Assembly (NCBI RefSeq): GCF_043769475.1 | Contig: NZ_CP171729.1 | Span: forward strand, 62,001-126,000 | Length of the DNA stretch: 64,000 bases | DNA from: Allomesorhizobium sp043769475 | GTDB taxonomy: Bacteria; Pseudomonadota; Alphaproteobacteria; Rhizobiales; Rhizobiaceae | Reading direction: 5' to 3' | Shown here: piece by piece, positions 1 to 9,162 of the stretch | How the letters are laid out: every line of letters starts with the position of its first letter | Numbering within the stretch: position 1 is the first letter of the stretch | The notes under the pieces: generated by a model | Databases searched by the model: none | Told to the model about the DNA's origin: nothing | What the model saw: only the letters and a program-made list of their open reading frames with translations | Program-made: the position numbers and the translations under genes

Positions 1-933
1 TACGACGGCCCTGCCGGTCAGGGGTACGCCGACCTGGTCTACCAGACTTACCAATACTCGAAGTCGATCACTCGGTTCCAGGCTGCGAGCGGCGAGCGCC
101 GGATCATCCAATGCGCGGAGCATCTCCCCGATGCGGCGGGAATCATGGCGCAGACGCACTCGAGCTGCGCCTGGCAAAACGGCCTGCTTGATCGCGCGAG
201 AGAGATGGGGCGGGGCGGCTACGTCACCGAACGGCTGGCCCATCAGCTCGATCCGGAGTTCCTGGGCTACCCCTCGGAACACACGGCCGCCGGTGACACG
301 TTCGCCGTCGCGCCGTTTCAGTACTTCGAATCGCACGACCACGGCCGCTTCATCAACCAGTTCGGGACGATGAACCTGCGCGACCTGCTCGGCGAGCGAT
401 ACGGGAACAGGGACCGGTTCTACAAGATGCAGCCATACGTGATTGCGCTGTATACCGGGAAGGGGATTCCCATGCTGTGGCATGGGCAGGAGTTCGCCGA
501 AAACTGGGGCGTGCCGCCCGGAGGATTGGGGCGCAATCTGTTCGAGCGTCCGCTGCACTGGGAGTTCTTCTACGACGAGGCTGGCAAGGCGCTGGTGCGC
601 CTTCACCGCATCCTGGGAACGCTGCGCCGGACCCACCGTGCGCTCGGAAGCCGCGGGTACTATTACTACTACGACGATCAGGCCCACCTTCAGCGTGGGG
701 TGCTCGCCTACAGACGCAAGGCGGAGGCTGAGGGCGCCGGCATTGCGGAGGATCTGCTCGTACTGCTGAATTTCTCCGATAGGGAGGCAGAGGTATGGCT
801 GCCGTTTCCGACTGCCGGCACCTGGGCGGAAATGATCGACGGCACTCGTTCACCGATCGAGGTGACGCAGAACGGCCAATGGTTGCCGGCCGTCGTGCCA
901 TCAAACTACGGGAGCATCTACAAACGCACGTGA
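1..933 (+). CDS. GH13 family glycoside hydrolase, C-terminal part (5' end outside window)
   Basis: The reading frame is open from base 1, so the gene starts upstream of the window. The visible 310 residues carry an alpha-amylase (GH13) C-terminal half: a CAEHLPDAAG stretch that fits the catalytic acid region, and FESHDHGRFINQFG, which fits conserved region IV with its His-Asp pair. They are followed by a helix-rich barrel end (KMQPYVIALYTGKGIPMLWHGQEF) and a small beta domain at the C-terminus. Such enzymes act on alpha-glucans or trehalose-type sugars, and the arrangement resembles maltooligosyltrehalose hydrolases and branching enzymes, but the exact substrate cannot be read from this part. 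A GMC oxidoreductase gene follows 78 bases downstream on the same strand, so the two may be co-transcribed. Confidence 0.8.
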   Translation, partial: YDGPAGQGYADLVYQTYQYSKSITRFQAASGERRIIQCAEHLPDAAGIMAQTHSSCAWQNGLLDRAREMGRGGYVTERLAHQLDPEFLGYPSEHTAAGDTFAVAPFQYFESHDHGRFINQFGTMNLRDLLGERYGNRDRFYKMQPYVIALYTGKGIPMLWHGQEFAENWGVPPGGLGRNLFERPLHWEFFYDEAGKALVRLHRILGTLRRTHRALGSRGYYYYYDDQAHLQRGVLAYRRKAEAEGAGIAEDLLVLLNFSDREAEVWLPFPTAGTWAEMIDGTRSPIEVTQNGQWLPAVVPSNYGSIYKRT

Positions 934-1011
934 GGCGGTCGAAGAACCGGATAAGCGGTCCAACGTCTCACCGCGAGTTTCAAGCGTGCCGCCGGCAACT
1001 GGAGGTGCATC

Positions 1012-3489
1012 ATGGCGAAACTGGGCATTGAGAAAACCGCCTTCACGCTGGACGTCATCGGCCGTTTCACATGCAATGCTGACCACGAAGCCCTGGCCGC
1101 GATGAGCCAGCCCTACGCACGCCCTTTCGACGTCATCGTCCTAGGCGGCGGTAGTTTCGGACCGATACTCGCTGAGAACGTCTACTTCGACGACAAGACC
1201 CACAGCCGGCGCGTGCTCGTGCTGGAGGCAGGACCGATGGTCCTCCCCGAGCACCAACAGAACCTCCCGGTGCTCGGGGGCGACATCGAGAAGCTCGTCC
1301 GCGATGTGCCTTGGGCCGCCGACCGGAAGCTCGGCTTCGCAGGTCTGCGGGTCATGCTGGGCGGCCGCTCGGCCTTTTTCGGCGGCTGGTCGCCCCAGCT
1401 CCTGGACAACGCGAAGCACACGGAGATGCCGCGCGACCGCTGGCCGGACGCGGTAGTGCAGGAGTTGAAAGACTTGTATCTTCCACGGTCCACCGAGCAG
1501 CTCGCCGTCGACGAGACGAACGACTTCATTTTCGGCCCGCTGCACGATGTGCTGCGGCAGCGCCTCGCCACCGGCATCGATGGCGGAAAGATCGATGAAG
1601 CCATCCCGCTAGACGATCTCGACCTCCATCTCAAGATCGATCCGGCCACGTCGCCGGCCGAACGGCGGTTACTCCGCCTCGAGGCTCCGCTCGCGGTACA
1701 GAGCAAATCGCCGCGCCCCGGTTTCTTCCCCTTCAACAAGTTCAGCACCGTGCCGCTGATCGTCCGTTGCGCACGCGAGGCGCAGTTCGAGGTCGAACGG
1801 CTGCTGAACGAGGATGGCTCTGAAGGGGACGACACGAAGAAGCGGTTCATGATCGTACCGCGGGTCGTGGTGACGAAGCTCGAGACTTCGCCAGCCCCGA
1901 ACGGCGAGGTCCGCATTACCAAGATCAAGGCACGGCGTCGCGAGCAGAATGGCAGCGAGGTCCCCGTCGACTTTCCCGTGGAGAGCGGAGCCAATGTCGT
2001 GATCGCCATGGGGACGATCGAGTCCACACGCCTCGTGTTCGATTCTTTCCCAAGCCTGCCGAACGTTGGCAGCAACTTCATGGCCCATCTCCGCTCGAAT
2101 GTCGTGATCCGCATCCCGCGCTCGTCTTTGCCGCCCAATCTGCCGCGCGAGCTCCAATCTTCGGCGCTCTTCATGAAAGGCGCCCACAAGTTCGCAGACG
2201 GGAGTTTCGGCTATTATCACCTGCAGATCACCTCGGCGGGTCTCGACAACTTGACCGATGACGACCACGTCGAACTCTTCATGAAAGTGCCAGATATCGA
2301 TTTCTACGAAGACATGCTTGAAGCCGACGACCAGCACGTGGTCATCACGATCCGCGGCATAGGCGAGATGGAATCGCGCAATCCGGCCAGTCACATCAAG
2401 CACGTCAGCGACTCGCGCGTCGAGGCGACGATCGTCCCGAGTGCGCGCGACGAGGAGCTGTGGAAGGCGATGGACACTGCGTCCGATCAGGTGGCGCGCG
2501 TCTTCGCCGCAGGCCGGCAGTTCGAGATCCGGAAGGCCGATGGGAGCTGGATCACCGTGCCGTTCGCCGCGGACCTCCAGGACGATACGAACCTGCCGCT
2601 TACGTTCAGGGACCGGCAGGCCGGTGACACGCACATACCCGGCCGGCGCGACCGCCTCGGCACCACGCATCATGAAGCCGGCGGTCTGCACTTCGGCTCC
2701 GATCCCGCGACAACGGTCACCGATCAAGACTGCAAGATTCGCGGTGTGACCAACGCGTATGTTGCCGGTCCGGCGCTTTTTCCGACGATCGGCTCCCCTA
2801 ACCCCATGCTCACCGGCACCGCCTTCGCGCGCCGGCTGGCGACGCATCTGATCGAAACCATGCCGCACCACGTGCCGGAAGTGGAGCCAGGCTTCACTCT
2901 GCTGTTCGATGGGCTGACGCTCCGAGGCTGGGTAATGTCGACGATCAGCGGCGAGCCGGGACGGCCGGGCCAATTCATCGTCGTCGACGGCGCGCTCGAG
3001 GGAACGCACGCGAGCGGTCTCGGTCTGCTCTGGTACACCACAGCAATGCCGCTGAACTACGTTCTGAAGTTGCAGTGGAAGCGCTTCCGCCATGAGGACA
3101 ATTCCGGCGTACTGATCCGCTTCCCGGACCCGCGGAAAAAGGGCTACCGGAACACGGCCTGGGTCGCGAGCCACTTCGGGTACGAGGTGCAGATCGACGA
3201 GCTCGGCGTCGGGAATCCGAACGGCGCGAACAAGTTCCGCACCGGCGCCATCTACAATGAGGAGAATCAGAGCTTTTCACTCAAGCCTGCAAAACCGGCC
3301 GGTGAGTGGAACGACTACGAAATCCGCGTCGACGGCAACCGTTTCAAGGTTTTCCTCAATGGCCAGCAGGTGACGGACTTCACGAATACCGATCCGAACC
3401 GGGGTCAGCCGGCGAACAGCCACATCGGCTTGCAGATCCACCCCGGCTCGCGAGTAGCGTTCCGTAACATTCAGATGAAGGCACTCTGA
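1012..3489 (+). CDS. GMC-type FAD oxidoreductase fused to a C-terminal DUF1080 (3-keto-disaccharide hydrolase-like) domain
   Basis: This 825-residue protein starts at an ATG with GGAGGT six bases upstream. Near residue 40 it has a dinucleotide-binding motif (VIVLGGGSFG), followed by an acidic strand end (VLVLEAG). Near residues 540-610 are typical GMC C-terminal motifs: TTHHEAGGLHFG, then NAYVAGPALFPTIGSPNPMLT. From about residue 630 a second module starts (GFTLLFDGLTLRGW) and matches the concanavalin-like DUF1080 domain, which in other proteins hydrolyses 3-keto-glycosides. Known GMC and Gfo-type sugar oxidases make 3-keto sugars, so one polypeptide could oxidise a glycoside and then cleave it. 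That coupling is inference. Both domains appear intact. No signal peptide is evident. Confidence 0.85.
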   Translation: MAKLGIEKTAFTLDVIGRFTCNADHEALAAMSQPYARPFDVIVLGGGSFGPILAENVYFDDKTHSRRVLVLEAGPMVLPEHQQNLPVLGGDIEKLVRDVPWAADRKLGFAGLRVMLGGRSAFFGGWSPQLLDNAKHTEMPRDRWPDAVVQELKDLYLPRSTEQLAVDETNDFIFGPLHDVLRQRLATGIDGGKIDEAIPLDDLDLHLKIDPATSPAERRLLRLEAPLAVQSKSPRPGFFPFNKFSTVPLIVRCAREAQFEVERLLNEDGSEGDDTKKRFMIVPRVVVTKLETSPAPNGEVRITKIKARRREQNGSEVPVDFPVESGANVVIAMGTIESTRLVFDSFPSLPNVGSNFMAHLRSNVVIRIPRSSLPPNLPRELQSSALFMKGAHKFADGSFGYYHLQITSAGLDNLTDDDHVELFMKVPDIDFYEDMLEADDQHVVITIRGIGEMESRNPASHIKHVSDSRVEATIVPSARDEELWKAMDTASDQVARVFAAGRQFEIRKADGSWITVPFAADLQDDTNLPLTFRDRQAGDTHIPGRRDRLGTTHHEAGGLHFGSDPATTVTDQDCKIRGVTNAYVAGPALFPTIGSPNPMLTGTAFARRLATHLIETMPHHVPEVEPGFTLLFDGLTLRGWVMSTISGEPGRPGQFIVVDGALEGTHASGLGLLWYTTAMPLNYVLKLQWKRFRHEDNSGVLIRFPDPRKKGYRNTAWVASHFGYEVQIDELGVGNPNGANKFRTGAIYNEENQSFSLKPAKPAGEWNDYEIRVDGNRFKVFLNGQQVTDFTNTDPNRGQPANSHIGLQIHPGSRVAFRNIQMKAL

Positions 3490-4209
3490 TGAGCGCCGGA
3501 AACTCCTATCCCTATTCGGAGTGCACTTTCCTGCGCATGAGTCGGGGCTCAAGATGTCGGCGGCGAACCGGCGGCCGCGACTCGTGACGAACTCGTAACC
3601 ATCGCCAAGAGCGCTGGCGTGCTGACGCGCTACGGTGTTTAAGGAAACGTCGCTATGGCTAATCCGGTGAACGCGCAGCTTGGGCCTTGTGACGATGGAA
3701 ATAACCTCCGGTCAAACCCGTATGCGCTAGCCGGCACGAAAGCATCGGTCCCTCGGACGGGTGGCTGCACGTCGCTCTGGAATGTCGCGCGTGACACGTA
3801 GAGGAGCGCTTCCGGAGCCGGTCTGGTGAGCGTCCGCTGAGCGTCAGTTCCTGAAGTCTCCTGGCCCGCGTGGGTGTCCGCGTTCGGTGTGGTTAGCGGA
3901 CAAAAGCAAACTGCCGGGCGTCGAGACCGGTCATTGCGAGGCCAGCCGTCGCTTCGGTACTCGCGCCTGGAATGAACATTACAAATTGGCGTCGCCGGGA
4001 GGGATTCTGAACGATCTCATTGAGATCGCACATCACAAGCGGATTAATCGCGCCTGCGCGAGAGCGCGGTCATTGGACGATTGCAGCTTCGACGCCTCCT
4101 ACGGGCGGTGGCAGGAAGTGCGTCGAAGCCGCCTAGAGTCCTCGAAGCTGCGATCCTCCCATACAGTCCTGTTCGAAGCGAGCGCCTAACTTCGTCGGCG
4201 TCGCACACA
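3490..4209. other. Region without a recognisable gene
   Basis: About 720 bases with no open frame that resembles a known protein. Short frames of up to 100 codons exist but have no recognisable domain, weak start signals and no neighbours that support them. It may hold decayed mobile-element DNA. Confidence 0.4.
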
Positions 4210-4603
4210 CTACGACAGCCGCTCCGACTGCGCTCTCACGTCGTTCAGATGCCGCACGATCTCCGTCGTCTTGCGGATGTCCGCTTCGCCGAGAGCGACG
4301 CCCCTTCGCGGATGCGATCGAAAGGAGCCGGACGTTGAGCTCGCGGTAGCGCGCGTCGCCTCTGGGCGTCAGCTGTACAAGCTTCGAGCGCCGGTGCTTC
4401 GGATTGTCGATGAATTTGACAAGTCCCTCGGCCGCAAGCTCATCCGCCAGCCGCTGCATGCGCTAACGGCTGGTGGGTCGGATCTGGGCGATCTGCGGCA
4501 CGGTCAGCGGACCAAGCAACGCGAGGCTTCGCATGAAGCCGAATGCACCGCGCCGATCAGGTCTGTTGGTCACGGCATGATCGTCCCAAGGGTCTTGCCT
4601 CAT
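4210..4603 (-). pseudogene. MarR-family transcriptional regulator, broken by a stop codon and a frameshift
   Basis: On the minus strand the ATG at 4603 opens MRQDPWDDHAVTNRPDRRGA, then FGFMRSLALLGPLTVPQIAQ, which is the first part of a MarR winged helix. An in-frame TAG near 4468 replaces the codon expected after RPTSR. The frame then continues as RMQRLADELAAEGLVKFIDN and HRRSKLVQLTPRG, the DNA-binding wing of MarR proteins. After LLSIAS near 4320 a one-base shift occurs, and the true C-terminus (ADIRKTTEIVRHLNDVRAQS, ending at TAG 4210-4212) lies in another frame. The family normally represses efflux or catabolic genes. With two lesions this copy is almost certainly dead. Confidence 0.75.
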
Positions 4604-4990
4604 AGCGAATAATCTAAAGTCAAGTTCTCGGTACAAAGCGACCGTTCGTCTTATGCCGACTCAAGGGCAGCTCAGGGTCATGGGCGCTGGTTGCGGTGAA
4701 GGTCGGTTGTCGGAAAGCAAGCCCGCGCGGGAGGATCTCGAAACGGGGTCCGGAAGCCGCCCTGTAGGGTTGCACTCGAAAGTCGCAGCTAACAACATGT
4801 GGAACTCGTGCAGGGTAATAAATCACTATTATGCGGGCACCAAAAATGCCGGTATCAGGTCCGTGGTCCCGACGGTGGGGATGCGCCAATCGCCGTCGAC
4901 CTTACCTGCTTATGGGCCTCTAGCTCAAATGGGCGGACGCAGTTTGGCCTTGCCAAAAGGCTAGGCAGACCTGTGATTTGCCGGGTGTTG
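4604..4990. other. Region without a recognisable gene
   Basis: About 390 bases between the marR remnant and the recombinase remnant. Small overlapping frames are present on both strands, but none shows a domain, a good ribosome binding site or a plausible composition. Confidence 0.35.
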
Positions 4991-5556
4991 CTGAAAGCTG
5001 GCTTTGCCAGCCGCCAGTAGACCCGCAGGATGCGCACAAGCTGCGCCGACAACATCACCGTGCGGTCCTTGCCGCCCTTGCCGTGCTCGACCCGGATCAC
5101 GCCGCGTCCGCTGTCGATGTCGCCGACCTTCAGTCCGACAGTCTCCGAAGCGCGAAGGCCCGCGGCATAGGCCGTCGTCAGGGCGGTGCGCGTCTTCAGG
5201 CTCGGCACCGCCTCGAGAAAGCGGACAACCTCGTCGGCGCTGAGAACCACCGGCAGCGTGCGTGGAGCGCGTGCATAGGCGATCCGCTCAGGGATGTCGG
5301 CATGAGCGAACGTCACGCCGTAAAAGAACCGCAGCGCGCACACCGTCTGGTTCAGCGCCGGCCACGAGATTCCGGTAGAGACCAGATGCACCTGGAAGGC
5401 GCGCACATCCTCCAGGTCAAGCCGGTCCGGGGATCGGCCAAAGTAGCGGGAGAACTTCGCTACCGCGTGCACGTAGGATCGTTGCGTGGCCGGCGTCAGA
5501 TTGCGGATCGTCATGTCCTCGATCATGCGCCGGCGAAGCGGGCTCATCTCGGCCAT
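4990..5556 (-). pseudogene. Tyrosine recombinase (integrase), C-terminally truncated
   Basis: Start chosen at the ATG at 5556, which has AGGAGC seven bases upstream; a longer frame reaches 5589. Residues 1-90 form the SAM-like core-binding domain (MTIRNLTPATQRSYVHAVAK, YFGRSPDRLDLEDVRAFQVH). The catalytic domain begins with the Arg-I region (TAYAAGLRASETVGLKVGDI) and the beta-hairpin lysine (HGKGGKDRTVML). The match ends near YWRLAKP (about 4990); the frame runs on to 4855 with unrelated residues. The HxxR box, the second His/Trp and the tyrosine nucleophile are missing, so the enzyme cannot be active. This type of integrase often travels with IS91-like elements or as part of recombinase sets. 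Confidence 0.75.
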
Positions 5557-5589
5557 CTTATTGCTCCTGTTCTCAAGATTGCGCTTCAA

Positions 5590-6089
5590 CAGCAGAAATC
5601 CTTCAAAACAGAAGCCTCATCCGCAAACCGACCCGCCAAATGCCGCGTCAGCGGCTTCGTTCAATCCTGAATCTCGTCAGACGCGACACGCTTTAGAGGC
5701 CGGCGTTCGCCCGCCGGTAATGCGCCTGCAATGACCTGTTCAGGCCGGGTTTACGGGCGCGCCGTAAGTTTTTACCCTCCGTCAAAGCGTCGAGCCAAAG
5801 GCGTGCAAGCGATCCATAGCGTGGATGTATGGCATTCAAACGATCGATTTTACGAATTAGCGGGCATGCTCCATTAGAAGAACAACAATTGACCGAAAGC
5901 AAGTACGCCGACACCTGCTGCCGGCGACTTTCTTAGTTATGGGCGAGTGCGGCAGATCGGCCGAAATCGATCCAGCGAATGATTCTAGAAGGGCACCATT
6001 TTCACATCGTTGCTGCGGATACCTACGGCTGACCAACGTGCCTAAGGCCTTAGTTCATCCAATTAAGCCGGGAATTCATCAGGTCTTCT
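5590..6089. other. Intergenic region, no gene recognised
   Basis: Some 500 bases upstream of the acyltransferase gene. It is locally less GC-rich than its surroundings (5860-6080). I see no recognisable coding frame, terminator or RNA. It presumably includes the promoter of the downstream gene. Confidence 0.35.
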
Positions 6090-7166
6090 ATGCCGCGACA
6101 CTTTCGAGCCGATGTCCGCGCCTTGCGGGGTCTAGCTGTCCTGCTGGTTGTCCTTTATCATACCCAAATCGCGCCGTTTGGTTATCTCGGCGTTGATATT
6201 TTCTTCGTAATTTCGGGCTTTCTGATCACCGGCCTCATCGCGACCCAGCTTGAGCAGTCACGGTTCAGCTTTTGGGAATTCTATTATCGTCGTGCGAAGC
6301 GTCTGTTGCCCGCGGCCTATGTGGTCATTGCGCTCGCGACGATCGCTGCACCCTTCTTCCTGTCAGATGTGGGCCTGCGGGACTTCCGAACTCAGGTCCT
6401 CGGGGCGCTCACATTCACCGGCAACATCGTTCTCTGGACTCAGGCGGACTATTTCGGCGGATCCGCCGAAACGAAGCCTCTCCTGCATTTCTGGTCGCTC
6501 GCTGTCGAAGAACAGTGTTACCTGCTGCTTCCTGCTTTCCTGGCCTTGGCTCCCAAGAGATGGTGGCTCACAGCGGTTAGTTCGCTCCTGGTTGCCAGCC
6601 TGGCACTGTGTCTCTTCGTGGCCTTTCGTCACCCATCCGCTGCATTTTATCTTTTGCCGACCCGCTTTTGGGAAATAGCGATTGGTTCGCTCGGGGCATT
6701 GCTTCCCGCCAGCGCTCGCGTGGCTGCCAAGTTTGCGGCGCTGCGCCTCCCGGCGCTCGTGCTTATCCTCCTTATTCCCATTGGACTTTCTGGTTCGCAG
6801 AACCCGATCGTGGATGCCGCTTTGGTCTGCTTGGCAACCCTGATCCTCCTGCTGTCGCCCAGCAGGGATAATGTGGCGGTTCGAAGCATGGCGAGGATCG
6901 GGGATATCTCGTACTCGCTCTATCTGGTCCATTGGCCGGTGCTTGTATATGTGCGGGCTGCTTGGCTGGCAGAGCCTCCTGCGCTTGCGATCTATGCGGC
7001 AGTTGCCTTCTCAGTTGTAGCGAGCTTAGTTCTTCACCGTTTCGTGGAAAAGCCGTTCCGGCAGGGATCTCGTCGCATCTCGTGGACGGATGGCCTCAGG
7101 ACTCGTTGTCGCAACGGTTCTTCTCGGCTTCGCACCGTCAGTCGACATTGGCGCAGCCGAAAGTAG
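6090..7166 (+). CDS. Acyltransferase-3 family membrane protein (N-terminal half of an OafA-like protein)
   Basis: The 358 residues begin with the hallmark RADVRALRGLAVLLVVLYHT and GYLGVDIFFVISGFLITGLI of acyltransferase-3 (OafA/YrhL) proteins, followed by YYRRAKRLLPA and HFWSLAVEEQCYLLLP. About ten hydrophobic segments are visible up to residue 335. These enzymes move acetyl or other acyl groups across the inner membrane onto lipopolysaccharide, exopolysaccharide or Nod-factor-type glycans. The frame runs off after VEKPFRQGSRRISWT into a basic, non-homologous tail, and the expected continuation lies in the +1 frame starting at 7090. It is therefore the first half of a gene of about 650 codons split by one base. 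Confidence 0.8.
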   Translation: MPRHFRADVRALRGLAVLLVVLYHTQIAPFGYLGVDIFFVISGFLITGLIATQLEQSRFSFWEFYYRRAKRLLPAAYVVIALATIAAPFFLSDVGLRDFRTQVLGALTFTGNIVLWTQADYFGGSAETKPLLHFWSLAVEEQCYLLLPAFLALAPKRWWLTAVSSLLVASLALCLFVAFRHPSAAFYLLPTRFWEIAIGSLGALLPASARVAAKFAALRLPALVLILLIPIGLSGSQNPIVDAALVCLATLILLLSPSRDNVAVRSMARIGDISYSLYLVHWPVLVYVRAAWLAEPPALAIYAAVAFSVVASLVLHRFVEKPFRQGSRRISWTDGLRTRCRNGSSRLRTVSRHWRSRK

Positions 7167-8010
7167 GGTTGGCTTTTCCGAGAGCCGACGGATCAATTAC
7201 GGTCTGGGAAGGGCATGTGATCTCACATCTGGATCGCCTCCTCAGGGCATTCCGGAGGCCTGCCAGACGACGGACAGGCCCGAATTGCTGGTCTGGGGCG
7301 ATTCATTTGCCATGGCACTGGTTCCCGGCTTGGCCAAAACGGTCGGAGAGGCCGGCCTGGCTCAGCTCACAATGAGCGCGTGCTTCCCCGCCATCGGCGT
7401 TGCTGCCTTCTCCAAGCGCGCAGCGTCTCCTTCCTTCGCCGAGGACTGTATTCGCTTCAATGACAGTGTTTTGGGTATCCTGAAAAATCGGCCGGGGATA
7501 AGGACCGTTGTCATTTCGAGCCCATTTGACGCCCCTGACTCCAAAGACTTCATGCTGCTTAAGAGGCGTGACGGGACATTACTGGAAGTTGAAACTTCGG
7601 TAGATGGAGCCGTTGAGGGTATCAAGTCTCTCGTCGAGGCCGTTCGCGCTTTGGGCAGGCGAGTGGTCGTAGTTGCTCCCCCGCCAGTCGCAGGCTTCGA
7701 TATCGGCGATTGCCTTGAGCGAAAGGTGAGGGGAAGTCTTATGCTCGGGCGGCACAGTGATTGCAAAATTTATGTCATCGATTACCGCCGGATGCGATCC
7801 CGCACTCTCGAGCTCTTGAACCAGGTGGCCGTGAAAGCTGACGTAGAGGTTGTCTCTTACCACGACGTTCTCTGCGACGACACAAAATGCAGAACTGAGA
7901 TCGATGGCAAATCCCTCTACCGGGACAGCGGCCACCTTTCCTATGAAGGATCAGAGATCATCGCTCGAAAGACAAGACTTGCTGAGAGGCTGATCAGGGC
8001 TGCTCGCTAG
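7090..8010 (+). CDS. SGNH-hydrolase-like C-terminal half of the OafA-like acyltransferase, in a shifted frame
   Basis: This 306-residue frame opens at an ATG inside the previous gene (77 bases of overlap). It starts with one hydrophobic segment (MASGLVVATVLLGFAPSV), then a periplasmic SGNH-type domain with LLVWGDSFAMAL (block I, GDSx serine) and, near the end, DSGHLSYEGSEI (block V, DxxH). In OafA-like proteins this domain follows the acyltransferase-3 domain in the same chain and completes acyl transfer in the periplasm. Removing one G near 7088 would join both halves without loss. It could be a real frameshift, a sequencing error, or two coupled genes. The internal ATG would allow separate translation. 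Confidence 0.7.
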   Translation: MASGLVVATVLLGFAPSVDIGAAESRVGFSESRRINYGLGRACDLTSGSPPQGIPEACQTTDRPELLVWGDSFAMALVPGLAKTVGEAGLAQLTMSACFPAIGVAAFSKRAASPSFAEDCIRFNDSVLGILKNRPGIRTVVISSPFDAPDSKDFMLLKRRDGTLLEVETSVDGAVEGIKSLVEAVRALGRRVVVVAPPPVAGFDIGDCLERKVRGSLMLGRHSDCKIYVIDYRRMRSRTLELLNQVAVKADVEVVSYHDVLCDDTKCRTEIDGKSLYRDSGHLSYEGSEIIARKTRLAERLIRAAR

Positions 8011-8057
8011 AGCATTTTCGACATGGATACTGTTTCAAGACGAATTTTTTAGGCGGA

Positions 8058-8393
8058 GTGAACCGCGAGCACTTTCGCGTGGCCCGCAATGAAAAGCGCA
8101 TGAGGATTTCGGACGCCCGCCGCGCCGACCTGAAAGCGCACGAGGCGACGGCCCGCAAGGCTGCCAAGCGGAACGCGTTCCCGCACGGCGCGGATGATGA
8201 GCCGATCCGTTCCGGAGATCCGGCCGCAATGCAGCGGATTGTTACCCGCATTGAGGAATTGGCGCTTTCCATCGACCGGATGAAGGCCGCCAACGGGGAA
8301 AGAGCTTTCCAGCGAAGAGTGTCAATCGGCGTCCAAAAATTTGCCGCCGAAAATGTCGCCATGCTCCTACAAGCCAAGGAGAACAAGCCGTGA
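8058..8393 (+). CDS. Hypothetical protein, weakly DUF3560-like, possibly a fragment
   Basis: A 111-codon frame with a charged composition. The stretch EPIRSGDPAAMQRIVTRIEE followed by LALSIDRMKAANG recalls the segment in DUF3560-type plasmid proteins where a DDPDAI-like motif precedes a helix and a MKAxN motif. DUF3560 proteins are about twice this long, so this could be a C-terminal piece. No clear ribosome binding site is present, and the start codon is not certain. Function unknown. Confidence 0.35.
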   Translation: MNREHFRVARNEKRMRISDARRADLKAHEATARKAAKRNAFPHGADDEPIRSGDPAAMQRIVTRIEELALSIDRMKAANGERAFQRRVSIGVQKFAAENVAMLLQAKENKP

Positions 8394-8603
8394 AGTTCTC
8401 TGATTGTTCCGCGAGTTGACCAAAATCGCAGCTTCGGGCCGATTAGGCCTACTTGGCAGTAGACGTGCCGTTGATCTCGCCAGGAGCCGCCGGGTTTCAC
8501 AATCCTCAAAACGGAGCGGGATGGCCACTCCGCCATCCAAACCCAACTCGAGTTTGCCTCCTCGTCGCGCGATGTAGATCCGGTAGTTGCGCGGGGGCTT
8601 CAT
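8367..8603 (-). CDS. Small hypothetical protein
   Basis: A 78-residue frame on the minus strand beginning at the ATG at 8603, with a GGGGAT stretch upstream that could act as ribosome binding site. It reads MKPPRNYRIYIARRGGKLEL then GLDGGVAIPLRFEDCETRRL, a plausible small soluble protein, but I do not recognise a family. It overlaps the convergent frame ending at 8393 by 27 bases, so at most one of the two may be real. Confidence 0.3.
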   Translation of the reverse strand: MKPPRNYRIYIARRGGKLELGLDGGVAIPLRFEDCETRRLLARSTARLLPSRPNRPEAAILVNSRNNQRTSRLVLLGL

Positions 8604-8781
8604 CGTGGTTGATCCCCTATTCCGGCCACACTTTCGCGCAAGGCGTTTGAAGCCTGATACTGCCGCGCAATCGCCCAGCGAGCTGTCCCGCGACGGCGGC
8701 CGTCGCATCTGCGTCCTCTGAACTAGGCAGCCGATATCAGTCGGATTGAATGCCGCCTGGCGGAGCCCGTCAGATTGCTAT

Positions 8782-9162
8782 TCAATATCCTGCTGAGCTG
8801 CATACCGCTTGCCTATTCGGGTCGTGCGGAGATGGCTCAATTGCCACCTCAAAGCCCTCAATTTCCTGCATCACTTTTCCGGCGATACCTTGCAAGTCGC
8901 CGTACATCCCGACGGTCGATTCGATAACGCCTTGTATCTGAGCCTCCCGCTTGGCCCACAGGCGTGTAGTAGCCTTCGTTCCTTGGCTAGGTCCTCCTGC
9001 ACATCAGAGAACTTTTCGACGATGGCCTCGACGCGATGGCGGAACCGGGGACCGGTCAGATAGCCATAGACCTGCTCCATTTTGGACGCCTGGCCGTCCT
9101 GAGCGAGGCGGGAGTTGGCCAGCTCGATGAGGGATTGCCGGAGCATGATGGCGATCGGAATC
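8782..9162 (-). pseudogene. DUF2130-family protein, C-terminal remnant with a frameshift
   Basis: Minus-strand translation gives IAIMLRQSLIELANSRLAQD, then KMEQVYGYLTGPRFRHRVEA and IVEKFSDVQEDLAKERR. After a small shift near 8965 it continues RLWAKREAQIQGVIESTVGM, YGDLQGIAGKVMQEIEGFEV, to a stop at 8782. This is the conserved C-terminal part of DUF2130 (coiled-coil proteins linked to plasmids and defence-like loci, function unsettled). The N-terminal two thirds are missing and the sequence abuts an IS5 transposase fragment at about 9162. Confidence 0.7.

Noticed and set aside
1669..3174. A 501-codon minus-strand frame inside the GMC gene
   Set aside because: Antisense shadow of a GC-rich gene, with Arg/His-rich composition. 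The plus-strand frame has clear domains.
3660..3840. Possible group II intron or RNA element
   Set aside because: A short stretch looked vaguely intron-like, but no domain V hairpin and no maturase gene were found.
3887..4189. 100-codon plus-strand frame beginning MWLADKSKLPGVETG
   Set aside because: No recognisable domain, no ribosome binding site, and its 3' part approaches the marR remnant. Left as unassigned.
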